This document shows positions 32,775 through 41,882 of a stretch of 53,611 nucleotides of DNA, piece after piece (position 1 is the stretch's first letter; every line of letters starts with the position of its first letter). The DNA comes from CAVVDT01 sp964568825. GTDB lineage: Bacteria; Pseudomonadota; Alphaproteobacteria; Rhizobiales; Aestuariivirgaceae. Location of the stretch: positions 1-53,611 of the forward strand of contig CAZMSA010000006.1 in assembly GCA_964568825.1 (NCBI GenBank), given 5' to 3'. Position numbers and translations under genes: made by a program. Below the pieces are notes generated by a model. It saw nothing but the letters and a program-made list of their open reading frames with translations. It was not told the DNA's origin and ran no database searches.

Positions 32775-33827
32775 ATGGCTTCCTCCGCCGCGCCCGCCCG
32801 TGACATCGCCTTTTTCGTCCTGCCGCGCTTCAACATGCTGACGCTGGCCGCGGCACTGGAACCGTTGCGCGTTGCCAACTACCTGGCGCCCGAAGCGCTC
32901 TATACCTGGCGGCACGTCTCGGTTGCGGGTGGGCCGGTAAGCGCCAGCAGCGGCATCACGGTTGAGACCATTGCCTATGCGAGCCTCGATCGAGCTCCCG
33001 ACCTGCTGGTCATCGTCGCAAGCTGGGGTGGCGATCATTTCAACGACCCGGAGGTGTTTGCCTGGCTGCGCCGGCTGGAGCGCCAGGGCGTCATGTTGGT
33101 GGGCCTTGAGATGGCCGTTCATATCCTCGCGCGCGCCGGGCTCATGGCGGGGCGTATCGCCACCACCCACTGGTCATGGATGCCGGCCTTCGCCGAGCGT
33201 TATCCGCAGGTCGAAGCCAGCGAGCGGCTGTTTGCGGTGGACGGCAAGCTCGTGACCTGTGCCGGGGGTACCGCCACGCTCGATCTGCTTCTCGATCTCA
33301 TCGCTCGCCACCACGGCATTCGGCTGGCCGCCGAGGTGGCCGATCAGGTCCTGCATCATCCCGCCCGCCCCGGCGATGCCCCGCAGCGCCAGACCCTTGG
33401 CGCCGCAACCGGCGAGGTGCCGCGCGAAGTGAAGGCGGCGATCGCCTTGATGGAATCCAACATTGCCGAGCCGTTGACGATGCCGGTGATTGCGGCGCGC
33501 CTCGGTCTCACCCAGCGCCGGCTGGAAAGGCTGTTTCACCGCCACATGGGGACATCGGCCGTGCGCTTCAGCCAGCGGCTGCGCCTGCAGCACGCCCGCG
33601 CCCTGCTGACCAGCACCACCATGAGCATCCGCGACGTTTCCGCCGCCTCCGGCTTCAACTCCATGACCTATTTTTCATCCGCCTTCCTCGCCTGCTTCGG
33701 CAAGCGCCCGAGCGACTATCGCCAGGCCTGGCCGGCGGGGGAAGTGGCCCCCGTCTGGCCGGTCTCCTTCACCGGGCGGACACCCGGCCTCAAGCCGCGC
33801 CGCGCCGGCGAACCGCGGTCCCGGTAA
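32775..33827 (+). CDS. GlxA-type AraC family transcriptional regulator
   Basis: This 350-aa regulator has an N-terminal DJ-1/PfpI-like amidotransferase domain (about residues 8-190, starting DIAFFVLPRFNMLTLAAALE) and a C-terminal AraC double helix-turn-helix (about 220-325, MPVIAARLGLTQRRLERLF and SIRDVSAASGFNSMTYFSSAF). The residue at the nucleophile elbow region (VGLEMAVHILARAG) lacks the catalytic Cys, as usual in regulators. Relatives control arginine, carnitine, choline or glycine-betaine use in pseudomonads. AAGGGG precedes the ATG. Position after the arginine genes makes an amino-acid signal plausible. Its end overlaps the converging flavin monooxygenase gene by 38 bp. Confidence 0.9.
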   Translation: MASSAAPARDIAFFVLPRFNMLTLAAALEPLRVANYLAPEALYTWRHVSVAGGPVSASSGITVETIAYASLDRAPDLLVIVASWGGDHFNDPEVFAWLRRLERQGVMLVGLEMAVHILARAGLMAGRIATTHWSWMPAFAERYPQVEASERLFAVDGKLVTCAGGTATLDLLLDLIARHHGIRLAAEVADQVLHHPARPGDAPQRQTLGAATGEVPREVKAAIALMESNIAEPLTMPVIAARLGLTQRRLERLFHRHMGTSAVRFSQRLRLQHARALLTSTTMSIRDVSAASGFNSMTYFSSAFLACFGKRPSDYRQAWPAGEVAPVWPVSFTGRTPGLKPRRAGEPRSR

Positions 33828-34857
33828 AAGCCGGCATGACGTCGTTGACGAACAATTCAAGCGAGCGCTTCTGTTCCTTCATGCCGAGGCCGAGGCTGGC
33901 ATAATAGGTGAATTCGTCCACCCCCAGCGCCTCGTAGCCTTTGAGCTTTTCGATGACCTCGCCGGGGGTGCCGAACATCAGATTGTCGTGCAGCATGTGC
34001 GGGTTGTATTCGTCGCGGTTGGCGATGGCGGCAAGATCGACCGGCTTGGGAAAGCCGTTGGCGACATCGCCGAGGTTCTTGAACAGGTTCTCGAACTGGC
34101 CGAGCTGGCGCTGGGCGGCCCTGACCGGCACCTCCCAGTCGGCCTTGCGGTCGTAGACGGCGGTATGGCGCATCATGGCAAAGACCGGGCGGGGCGCGCC
34201 GGGATTGGCGGCCATCGCTTCATCGAGGCGCGCCTTGTAGAGTTCTGCCTCGGCCATCGGCCGGGTGAGCGGCCAGGTGATGATGTTGCAGCCGTTCTTC
34301 ACCGCGTAATCGAAGGTGATGGGTGCCCGTGCCGCGACCCACACAGGCGGATGCGGGTGCTGCAGCGGCTTGGGCACCGAGGTCGAGGTGGGGAACGACC
34401 AGAATTCGCCGTTGTGCTCGGTATCGCCCGCCCACAGGGCCTTCACGACGGGCAGCATTTCCTGCATGTAGCGCCAGCCGTCAGACTGCTTGAGGCCGGG
34501 TTGCATGCGGTCGAATTCGCGCTGGTAGGCGCCCGAGCCGATGCCGAATTCCAGCCGCCCGCCGCTGATCAGGTCGACGAGGGCGGCCTCTCCCGCCACC
34601 CGGATGGGGTGCCAGTAGGGCGCCACCACGACCGCGGTGCCGAGGCGGATGCGGCTGGTGTGGGTCGCCCACCAGGTTAGGATCTGGAATGGATTGGGGG
34701 CGATGGTCATTTCCAGCGCATGGTGTTCGGCCGCCCAGGCGATGGAAAAGCCGCCGTCATCGGCCATCTGCACCATCTCCAGCGTATGCCGGGCCACTTC
34801 GGCCATGTCGGCGCCGGGTTCCATGCGCTCCATGTTGATCGCCAGTTGGAATTTCAT
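33790..34857 (-). CDS. Luciferase-like (LLM class) flavin-dependent monooxygenase
   Basis: This 355-aa (beta/alpha)8 flavin monooxygenase is of the bacterial luciferase superfamily. WAAEHHALEMTIAPNPF, RIRLGTAVVVAPYWHPIRVAGEAALVDLISGGR-type strands (FMN barrel) and GSGAYQREFDRM are typical of the alkanal-monooxygenase-like group. It would need reduced FMN from a separate reductase, which is not in the window. GGAGG sits well before the ATG. Substrate is unknown. It is convergent with the GlxA-type regulator, with a tail-to-tail overlap of 38 bp. Confidence 0.88.
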   Translation of the reverse strand: MKFQLAINMERMEPGADMAEVARHTLEMVQMADDGGFSIAWAAEHHALEMTIAPNPFQILTWWATHTSRIRLGTAVVVAPYWHPIRVAGEAALVDLISGGRLEFGIGSGAYQREFDRMQPGLKQSDGWRYMQEMLPVVKALWAGDTEHNGEFWSFPTSTSVPKPLQHPHPPVWVAARAPITFDYAVKNGCNIITWPLTRPMAEAELYKARLDEAMAANPGAPRPVFAMMRHTAVYDRKADWEVPVRAAQRQLGQFENLFKNLGDVANGFPKPVDLAAIANRDEYNPHMLHDNLMFGTPGEVIEKLKGYEALGVDEFTYYASLGLGMKEQKRSLELFVNDVMPAFTGTAVRRRGAA

Positions 34858-34980
34858 CGCCGAACCTCCATCGCATGGGCTGCCGCCCGTCCTTCAACGG
34901 CGGCGATGATGATGGCAGTATAGGGCGAAGATTACAGATTTTTCGATCAGCATTTCGGAAAATACGACACTAGCGGAGCC

Positions 34981-35838
34981 CTACTGGCCGGCGGAACGAG
35001 ACTTCTCCAATTGTCTCCTTGCCATTGCAACTGTTGCTGCGGTTATCTCGTCGGGCTTGCTCTTCCGTGCTGCGGCCAACTGATCCACTGCATCCAGTAG
35101 CGCGGCTCGCTGTTGGTCCGGCAGCGTCGCCGCTCTATTTAGTGCAGCGCGGAAGGCACGTGTGTTGGGTTCCTCGTATCGAAGCGCCTCCTTTAGCACG
35201 TCGTCATCGAGCAGGCCGGTGTTCTCGGTTGTCTCGATGAAGGACCGAATACAGCTTCGCTCTCTAGGCGACATCGCACCGCTCGCCCGAGCGATAGCGA
35301 CCAGCACAGTCACCTGCGGGTGGAGCGCGTCGAGAGCCGCCTCGATTGTGCCGCGCGGCGACTGCCTGTATGCCTCCATCAGGTAAGCGGGAATGTTATC
35401 CACCACTTCACCAGTCCCGGCATTGACGAACTCGATAATCCGTGAGGCGAGGAACGTGCGGTGGGCACCGCGTGCGTAGCAGTGCGCTTCAATCGCCATG
35501 TCTACATCCACGCCCCAAGGAACGATGCGCTTGGTGCGGATGGCGCGTCGGCTCTCCTGGCCCATCCCATCTCGGTAGGTGATGAATGCTTCCACCTCTA
35601 CCGGGATCGCATCATCGAAGGTGCCTTCGCCACTCGGTACTTCCCAGCTATCTTTCTCTGGAAGTAGTGCTGCGTGAGCGTTCTTGGTCTGGTCCTCTGG
35701 CCTGCACGCCGCCGCCAGAGGTGAGGATGGTGAAGCGCGGCGATGCAAGTCTATTAGTCGCGGCTCGCGCGCCGTCGCCACGTGCGACGATGGTGAAGTG
35801 CGGCGATACCGCCTGATTAGCCACGACCACAGCCCCAT
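34981..35838 (-). CDS. WYL-like plus TerB-like domain protein with N-terminal 21-residue repeat
   Basis: This 285-aa protein contains a WYL-type fold at about residues 78-155 (FITYRDGMGQESRRAI, an R-T-F-L-A-S-R-I-I-E-F strand and TGEVVDNIP). It is followed by a helical region (about 165-260) with SPRERSCIRSFIE, like the TerB/tellurite-resistance-associated domain. Residues 7-27 and 28-48 form an imperfect tandem repeat (R-R-[TA]-S-P-S-S core), visible in DNA as two copies 63 bp apart near 35723 and 35786. Base composition is clearly less GC-rich than the neighbours. There is no helix-turn-helix. The start is uncertain; the repeat could lie upstream of the true start. Function is unknown, perhaps ligand sensing in stress or defence. 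Confidence 0.65.
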   Translation of the reverse strand: MGLWSWLIRRYRRTSPSSHVATAREPRLIDLHRRASPSSPLAAACRPEDQTKNAHAALLPEKDSWEVPSGEGTFDDAIPVEVEAFITYRDGMGQESRRAIRTKRIVPWGVDVDMAIEAHCYARGAHRTFLASRIIEFVNAGTGEVVDNIPAYLMEAYRQSPRGTIEAALDALHPQVTVLVAIARASGAMSPRERSCIRSFIETTENTGLLDDDVLKEALRYEEPNTRAFRAALNRAATLPDQQRAALLDAVDQLAAARKSKPDEITAATVAMARRQLEKSRSAGQ

Positions 35839-36022
35839 CGCCTCATTGCCTGTTCACCGGCTCTAGTTCTTTACCCAACGTGATCGTGCGCCAACTGAAC
35901 GACTGGCGCAACCCTTTGGCATCGATCTACATCGCTCCGTTCCGCACCATGATCACTCGTGAATTGCCTCTGCGGCCGCAACCCCATTGGACTTGGCGCC
36001 AATTGCGGATAGGCGGCGGTGC

Positions 36023-37432
36023 TCACAACCCCCGGGCGATTTCGGTGATCACCTTAAACGCTTCACCCACATCCGCCTCGGTGGTCTCGCCCTGGCCGAC
36101 CTGGAAGCGAATGACCGTCCGGCCCTCCACCACCGTCTGCGTCAGGTAGATGCGCCCATCGTCGTTGATTGCCTGCAACAGTCGCAGGTTGAGGGCGTCG
36201 AGGTCATCGGCGCCGGCCGGGTGATGGCGGAAGGTAAACAGCGACAGGACGGGCGCGGTGACGATCTCGAAATCGGGCTCGGCTGCAAGCCTTGCCGCCA
36301 TGGCCTCGGCCCACGCCACATGCCGGCGGATCATCGCTCGCAAACCCTCGACACCATGGCTGCGGATGACGAACCACAGTTTCAGCGCCCGGAAGCGGCG
36401 GCCCAGCGGGATCGACCATTCGGAATAGTTGACGATGCCGTCGCGGCCGTGGGTCTGGAGAAATGAGGGGCGGATGCCGAGTGTCCGGACCAGGCTTTCG
36501 GGATCGCGCACGAAATGGGCTGAGCAGTCGAAATTGGTGAGGAGCCACTTGTGCGGATTGAAGACGAAGCTGTCGGCTTGTTCGGCGCCCGTCATCAGGT
36601 GGCGGAATTCCGGGCACACCATGGCGCTGCCCGCCCAGGCAGCATCGACATGCAGGTAGAGCCCGTGGCGGCGCGCGACGGTGGCAACCGCGGCCACATC
36701 ATCGCTGCCGCCGGTCGAGGTGCCCCCGATGGAGGCGACGATGGCGGCGGGAACGAGGCCGGCCGCGCGGTCGGCGACGATGGCGGCGTCCAGCGCTTGC
36801 GCATCCATGCTCCGCAAGGCACCGCCGGACGCGATATGGATGAGATTGTCCTGGCCGATGCCGGCGATCCAGCAGGCCTTGTCGATGGACGAATGGGTCT
36901 GGTCGGAGGCATAGACCCTGACCGCCGGGCCGCCGGCGAGGCCCTTGGCGTTGCCGGTGAAGCCCAGCGCCTTTTCGCGCGCCACCAGGAGGGCGGCCAG
37001 CGTGGCGGCGGAGGCCGAATCCTGGATGACGCCGGAAAAGCCTTCGGGCAGGCCGATCATCTGCCTGAGCCAGTCCACCATGCGGGTTTCAAGTTCGGTC
37101 GCCGCCGGCGAGGTCTGCCACAGCATGCACTGGGCGGCCAGCGTTGCGGTCAGCCATTCGGCCACTACCGAGGGCGGGCTGGAATTGGCCGGGAAATAGG
37201 CGAAGAAGCGCGGATGCTGCCAATGCGTCATACCCGGCATGATGACCCGCTCGAAGTCGGCAAAGATCGCCTCCATCGCTTCACCTGCCTCGGGCGGGCA
37301 ATCGGGTATCTGAGCCGCGATATCGCCAGGCGCGGTCTGCGCCCGCACCGGGCGTTGCCGCAGGGTTTCGAGATAGCGCCGTGACCACTCACCGACGCGC
37401 TTTCCCCAGTCTTCCAGTTGGGCGATGTTCAT
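36023..37432 (-). CDS. PLP-dependent group II (aromatic-L-amino-acid type) decarboxylase
   Basis: This 469-aa decarboxylase is of the family of DOPA/tryptophan/tyrosine decarboxylases. HPRFFAYFPANSSPPSVV is the family N-terminal signature. GVIQDSASAATLAALLVAR, YASDQTHSSIDKA, HVDAAWAGSA and the PLP-lysine motif NPHKWLLTNFDCSA are all intact. Length matches the family. It would make an aromatic amine and CO2; which amino acid is used cannot be read directly. It is divergent from polA with 95 bp between starts. A link to the homogentisate pathway through aromatic amino acids is possible but distant in position. Confidence 0.9.
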   Translation of the reverse strand: MNIAQLEDWGKRVGEWSRRYLETLRQRPVRAQTAPGDIAAQIPDCPPEAGEAMEAIFADFERVIMPGMTHWQHPRFFAYFPANSSPPSVVAEWLTATLAAQCMLWQTSPAATELETRMVDWLRQMIGLPEGFSGVIQDSASAATLAALLVAREKALGFTGNAKGLAGGPAVRVYASDQTHSSIDKACWIAGIGQDNLIHIASGGALRSMDAQALDAAIVADRAAGLVPAAIVASIGGTSTGGSDDVAAVATVARRHGLYLHVDAAWAGSAMVCPEFRHLMTGAEQADSFVFNPHKWLLTNFDCSAHFVRDPESLVRTLGIRPSFLQTHGRDGIVNYSEWSIPLGRRFRALKLWFVIRSHGVEGLRAMIRRHVAWAEAMAARLAAEPDFEIVTAPVLSLFTFRHHPAGADDLDALNLRLLQAINDDGRIYLTQTVVEGRTVIRFQVGQGETTEADVGEAFKVITEIARGL

Positions 37433-37527
37433 GGATTTTGCATCCTTTCACCGGCGATCAAAGCCGCTTGCCGCTTCATGTGCAAGCGCACTGGCCAAGC
37501 GCTGGCAATCCTGATCTATTAGCCCCC

Positions 37528-40452
37528 ATGTCCGCCAAATCCGCACACCCCATCGCCAAGGGCGACCGTCTCTATCTGATCGACGGCTCGGGCTACATCT
37601 TCCGCGCCTATCACGCGCTGCCGCAGATGAACCGCAAGTCGGATGGGCTGCCGGTCAATGCCGTGCTGGGCTTTTGCTCGATGCTCAACAAGCTGCTGCG
37701 CGAGACCAATGCCGGCGAGCGGCCCACCCATCTGGCGGTCATCTTCGACAAGTCCGGGCGCTCGTTCCGCAACGATATCTATCCCGAATACAAGGCCAAC
37801 CGGCCTGACGCGCCAGCCGATCTGGTGCCGCAGTTCGGCATCATCCGCCAGGCGACCCGCGCCTTCAACGTGCCGTGCATCGAGCAGGCGAACTACGAGG
37901 CCGACGACCTCATCGCCACCTATGCCCGCCAGGCGGTGGAAAAGGGCGCATCCGTCCATATCGTTTCCTCCGACAAGGATCTGATGCAACTGGTGCGTGA
38001 CGGCGTCACCTTGCGCGACACCATGAAGGACAAGGACATCGGCGAGCCCGAGGTCATTGAAAAATTCGGCGTGGCGCCGGACAAGGTCATCGAGGTGCAG
38101 GCGCTGGCCGGCGACAGTGTCGACAACATACCGGGCGTCCCCGGCATCGGCGTGAAGACCGGCGCCTTGCTCATTGCCGAATATGGCGATGTGGAAAATC
38201 TCCTCAGGCACGCCGAAGAGATCAAGCAGCCCAAGCGGCGCGAAAACCTCATTGCCTTTGCCGACCAGGCACGCCTGTCGCATCGTCTCGTCACCTTGAA
38301 AGACGATGTGGAGGTGGAAAACCCGATCGACGATTTCGCCGTGACGAACCCCGATCCGGTGCAGCTCATCGGCTTCCTGAAGGCGCTGGAGTTTACCTCG
38401 CTCACCCGCCGCATCGCTTCCGAACTGGAGGCCGACGCCAGCGAAATCGAGTCCGTCGAGGTGACTTTCAAGGGCTGGCCGCCGGAAGGTGGCAGCGAGG
38501 CGACACCGGCGCCGACCACGCGGCCGGGTCGCACCGACCCGACCAAATCCCACGAAGCTGCCCCGCCCGGCGAGGCTCCGGCCCCCGAGCCGGGCGTCAC
38601 CGCGCCCATCGATGTCGCGGCCTACGAGACTGTCACCGACGAAGCTCGCCTCGATCAATGGATCGCCGAGGCGCAGGCTGCAGGCAGGGTGTGTTTCGAC
38701 ACCGAGACGACGTCGCTGGATGCCATGCGGGCCGAACTGGTTGGGGTTTCGCTGGCGATCGTGCCGGGCAAGGCGTGTTATGTGCCGCTTGCCCACCGGG
38801 TTGGCGACGGGCTGGATTTTTCCGACACGAAAATCGTGCAGCTCGACCGCGCGGCGGTGGTGAAGAAGCTCAAACCCCTGCTGGAGGACGAAAGCGTCCT
38901 GAAGATCGGGCAGAACCTCAAATACGACATGCTACTGATGGCCCGTCATGGCATCGCCATAGCCCCTATCGACGACACCATGCTGCTTTCTTATGCCCTC
39001 GACAGCGGCAGGAACGGGCACGGCATGGATGAATTGTCGGATATCCACCTCGGCCACAAGCCGATCTCCTTCAAGGAGGTGGCGGGCAAGGGAAAGCAGG
39101 CGGTGACTTTCGATCTGGTGGCCGTCGATGCCGCCACCCGCTATGCCGCCGAAGACGCCGATGTCACCTTGCGGCTGTGGCATCTCCTGAAACCCCGGCT
39201 CGCGGCCGAACACCGGGCGACCGTCTATGAGACGCTGGAGCGTCCGCTGGTGCCGGTGCTGGTGGCGATGGAAAGAGAAGGCGTGCTGGTTGACCGGGCG
39301 GTGCTGGCGCGCCTGTCGGGCGAGTTCGCCCAGGCCGCCGAGGCCATCGAAAAGCAAGTCCACAAGCTGGCGGGCGGCCCCTTCAACATCGGCTCGCCCA
39401 AGCAGCTTGGCGATGTCCTGTTCGGACAGATGGGCCTTGCAGGCGGGCGCAAGACGCCGACCGGGGCCTGGAGCACCGACAGCCAGGTGATGGAAGACCT
39501 GGCCGCCGAAGGCGTCGAACTGGCGCGCAAGGTGCTCGACTGGCGCCAGGTGACCAAGCTTAAGTCCACCTATACCGACGCGCTGCCCACCCATATCGAC
39601 CCCGAGACCAGTCGCGTCCACACGTCTTATGCGCTCGCCGCCACCTCGACCGGACGCCTTGCCTCCACCGACCCCAATCTGCAGAATATCCCGGTGCGCA
39701 CCGAGGAGGGTCGAAAGATCCGCTCCGCCTTCATCGCCGCGCCGGGGTCAAGGCTGATCTCGGCCGACTACAGCCAGATCGAATTGCGCGTGCTCGCCCA
39801 TGTGGCCGACATCCCGCAACTGAAGAAGGCCTTTGCCGAAGGCCTCGACATCCACGCCATGACGGCATCGGAAATGTTTGGGGTGCCGGTGAAGGGCATG
39901 GACCCGAGCATCAGGCGGCGCGCCAAGGCCATCAACTTCGGCATCATCTATGGCATTTCCGCCTTCGGGCTCGCCAACCAGCTTTCCATCCCGCGCGAGG
40001 AGGCCGGGCAATACATCAAGACCTATTTCCAGCGCTTTCCCGGCATCCGCGACTACATAGAGGAAACCAAGCGCTTCTGCCGCGACAACGGCTATGTGGA
40101 GACAGTGTTCGGCAGACGCTGCCATTTCCCCCGCATCACCGCCTCCAATCCGTCCGAGCGCGCCTTCCAGGAGCGCGCCGCCATCAATGCCCCCATCCAG
40201 GGGGCGGCCGCCGACATCATCCGCCGCGCCATGATCCGTATGCCGGCGGCCTTGGATGAAGCGAAATTGTCGGCGAAGATGCTGTTGCAGGTCCACGACG
40301 AACTCATTTTCGAAGCGGTCGAGGCAGAAGTCGAGGCCACCATGCAGACGGCGGTCGGGGTCATGCAGAAGGCCGCCGAGCCGGCGGTGCGCTTTTCCGT
40401 GCCCATCAAGGTCGATGCCCGCGCCGCCCTCAACTGGGAGGAGGCGCACTGA
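37528..40452 (+). CDS. polA: DNA polymerase I
   Basis: This 974-aa enzyme has all three activities. The 5' nuclease domain spans about 12-305 (LIDGSGYIFRAYHA, ANYEADDLIAT, GDSVDNIPGVPGIGVKTG). A Pro/Thr/Ala-rich linker covers about 315-358. The 3'-5' exonuclease domain follows, with FDTETTSLD containing Asp391 and Glu393, so proofreading residues are intact. The family A polymerase domain has SADYSQIELRVLAH (motif A), RRRAKAINFGIIYG (motif B) and QVHDELIFE (motif C). The ATG at 37528 has no Shine-Dalgarno. The stop overlaps the next start. Confidence 0.97.
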   Translation: MSAKSAHPIAKGDRLYLIDGSGYIFRAYHALPQMNRKSDGLPVNAVLGFCSMLNKLLRETNAGERPTHLAVIFDKSGRSFRNDIYPEYKANRPDAPADLVPQFGIIRQATRAFNVPCIEQANYEADDLIATYARQAVEKGASVHIVSSDKDLMQLVRDGVTLRDTMKDKDIGEPEVIEKFGVAPDKVIEVQALAGDSVDNIPGVPGIGVKTGALLIAEYGDVENLLRHAEEIKQPKRRENLIAFADQARLSHRLVTLKDDVEVENPIDDFAVTNPDPVQLIGFLKALEFTSLTRRIASELEADASEIESVEVTFKGWPPEGGSEATPAPTTRPGRTDPTKSHEAAPPGEAPAPEPGVTAPIDVAAYETVTDEARLDQWIAEAQAAGRVCFDTETTSLDAMRAELVGVSLAIVPGKACYVPLAHRVGDGLDFSDTKIVQLDRAAVVKKLKPLLEDESVLKIGQNLKYDMLLMARHGIAIAPIDDTMLLSYALDSGRNGHGMDELSDIHLGHKPISFKEVAGKGKQAVTFDLVAVDAATRYAAEDADVTLRLWHLLKPRLAAEHRATVYETLERPLVPVLVAMEREGVLVDRAVLARLSGEFAQAAEAIEKQVHKLAGGPFNIGSPKQLGDVLFGQMGLAGGRKTPTGAWSTDSQVMEDLAAEGVELARKVLDWRQVTKLKSTYTDALPTHIDPETSRVHTSYALAATSTGRLASTDPNLQNIPVRTEEGRKIRSAFIAAPGSRLISADYSQIELRVLAHVADIPQLKKAFAEGLDIHAMTASEMFGVPVKGMDPSIRRRAKAINFGIIYGISAFGLANQLSIPREEAGQYIKTYFQRFPGIRDYIEETKRFCRDNGYVETVFGRRCHFPRITASNPSERAFQERAAINAPIQGAAADIIRRAMIRMPAALDEAKLSAKMLLQVHDELIFEAVEAEVEATMQTAVGVMQKAAEPAVRFSVPIKVDARAALNWEEAH

Positions 40453-41033
40453 TGGCCATTCGCAAATCCGCCGACGAGACGGGTGCCGCCGTCATGCTGG
40501 AGCGACTTTCCCGCCTCATGCGGGCGGCCGAGCATGAGGGCGACCTCAATCCCGCGCAATGGGAAGCCCTGCGCTACATCGGCCGCGCCAACCGCTTTTC
40601 CAATTCCCCCGGCGCCCTGACACAGTATCTCGGCGCCACCAAGGGCACCGTGTCGCAGACGGTGATCGCGCTGGAGAAAAAGGGTTTGGTCGTCAAGTCG
40701 CCGCGTCCGGGGGAAAAGCGCTCGCTGGCGCTTTCCCTCACCGAGCCGGGCGAAGCCATGCTGGCGCGCGACCCCTGGCAGCGCCTCGGGGCCGAAATCG
40801 AAAAGTTGGGCCCCAAGACCCGCAAGCGCTTTTCGAAGGGTTTGCGCGACCTGTTGCATGCAGAACTGGTGCGCGGCGGCTTCAGGGAATTCGGCGTATG
40901 CCGGTCGTGCCGCTATTTCGGCGAGAAGGCTGCGCAAGACGAGCCAGGCGGCCCGCACCGCTGCCTGTTGTTCAATGAGCCGCTGTCAGGCGCGGAAAGC
41001 CGCAAGATCTGCCTGGAACACCTGTCTGTGTGA
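40452..41033 (+). CDS. MarR-type winged-helix protein with C-terminal four-cysteine cluster
   Basis: This 193-aa protein has a winged helix-turn-helix at about residues 30-105 (LTQYLGATKGTVSQTVIALEKKGLV, then the wing PGEKRSLALSLTEPG). A C-terminal extension has C150-R-S-C153, C171 and C187, followed by E-H190. Such a Cys4 set would bind zinc or an iron-sulfur cluster and could make the regulator redox- or metal-sensitive. MarR proteins are usually about 140-160 residues. It overlaps the polA stop by one base, so it is translated with polA. Targets are unknown. Confidence 0.85.
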   Translation: MAIRKSADETGAAVMLERLSRLMRAAEHEGDLNPAQWEALRYIGRANRFSNSPGALTQYLGATKGTVSQTVIALEKKGLVVKSPRPGEKRSLALSLTEPGEAMLARDPWQRLGAEIEKLGPKTRKRFSKGLRDLLHAELVRGGFREFGVCRSCRYFGEKAAQDEPGGPHRCLLFNEPLSGAESRKICLEHLSV

Positions 41034-41100
41034 CGTCTTTTTTCTCGTCGCGTTTTCGAACCGCAAAAGTGCATGACACGTTTGCTGAAAACACTCCGGC

Positions 41101-41871
41101 TTACGCCTGCTCCAGCGCTTCCAGCGATTCCGGCACCGTCTGCCCGCCGTCGACCACGATGGTCTGGCCGGTGATGTAGTTGGCTTCCTTGGAGGCGAGG
41201 AACAGCGCGGCGTTACCGATGTCCTCCACCCGACCGAGCTTTTTCAACGGCACCGAGGCGGCCATGGTCTTCAGGTAGTCCTCGCCCAGATCCTCCAGCC
41301 CTTCAGTGACCACATTGCCGGGCATGACGGCGTTGATGGTAATGCCGTATTTGGCAAGCTCGATGCAGGCCGTGCGCATGAAGCCGAGCTGGCCCGATTT
41401 CGACGCCCCGTAATGGGCCCAGCCGGGAAAGCCGGTAATCGGGCCGGTGATTGAGGAGGTGAGGATTACGCGGCCCTGGTCGGACTTTTTCAGGTACGGC
41501 AGGCAAGCCTTTACCGACAGGAAATTGCCCTTGAGGTTGGTGCCCAGCACCTGATCCCATTCGTCCGGGTCCATCTCCTCGATCTTCACCTGCGGAAAGA
41601 TGCCGGCATTGGCGCACAAGATGTCGATGCCGCCGAAGGCATCGGCTGTTGCCGTGGCCATCGACTGGAGGCTGGAAAAGTCGGTGACATCGGCGGCAAA
41701 GCTTGCCGCGCCGTTGCCCAGTTCTTTTGCCGTGGCGGCGGCTTGTTCTGCGCCGCGCGCCACCACCATGACGCGTGCGCCCTGGGCGGCGAACACGCTT
41801 GCGATGCCCTTGCCGATGCCCTTGCTGGCACCGGTGACCACCACCGAGCGGCCCTTGATGGATGTGAGCAT
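41101..41871 (-). CDS. Short-chain dehydrogenase/reductase
   Basis: This 256-aa classical SDR has the cofactor motif TGASKGIGKGIA (about 14-25), the CANAGIF strand, and a catalytic Ser-Tyr-Lys set in SSITGPITGF and HYGASKSGQ. The C-terminal ITGQTIVVDGGQTVPE is typical. It resembles 3-oxoacyl-ACP reductase-like enzymes, but transport context suggests a small-molecule alcohol/ketone substrate. It starts 11 bp after the stop of the transporter permease and is the last gene of that operon, so it may act on the imported compound or a derivative. Confidence 0.88.
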   Translation of the reverse strand: MLTSIKGRSVVVTGASKGIGKGIASVFAAQGARVMVVARGAEQAAATAKELGNGAASFAADVTDFSSLQSMATATADAFGGIDILCANAGIFPQVKIEEMDPDEWDQVLGTNLKGNFLSVKACLPYLKKSDQGRVILTSSITGPITGFPGWAHYGASKSGQLGFMRTACIELAKYGITINAVMPGNVVTEGLEDLGEDYLKTMAASVPLKKLGRVEDIGNAALFLASKEANYITGQTIVVDGGQTVPESLEALEQA

Positions 41872-41882
41872 GGCTTATCTCC

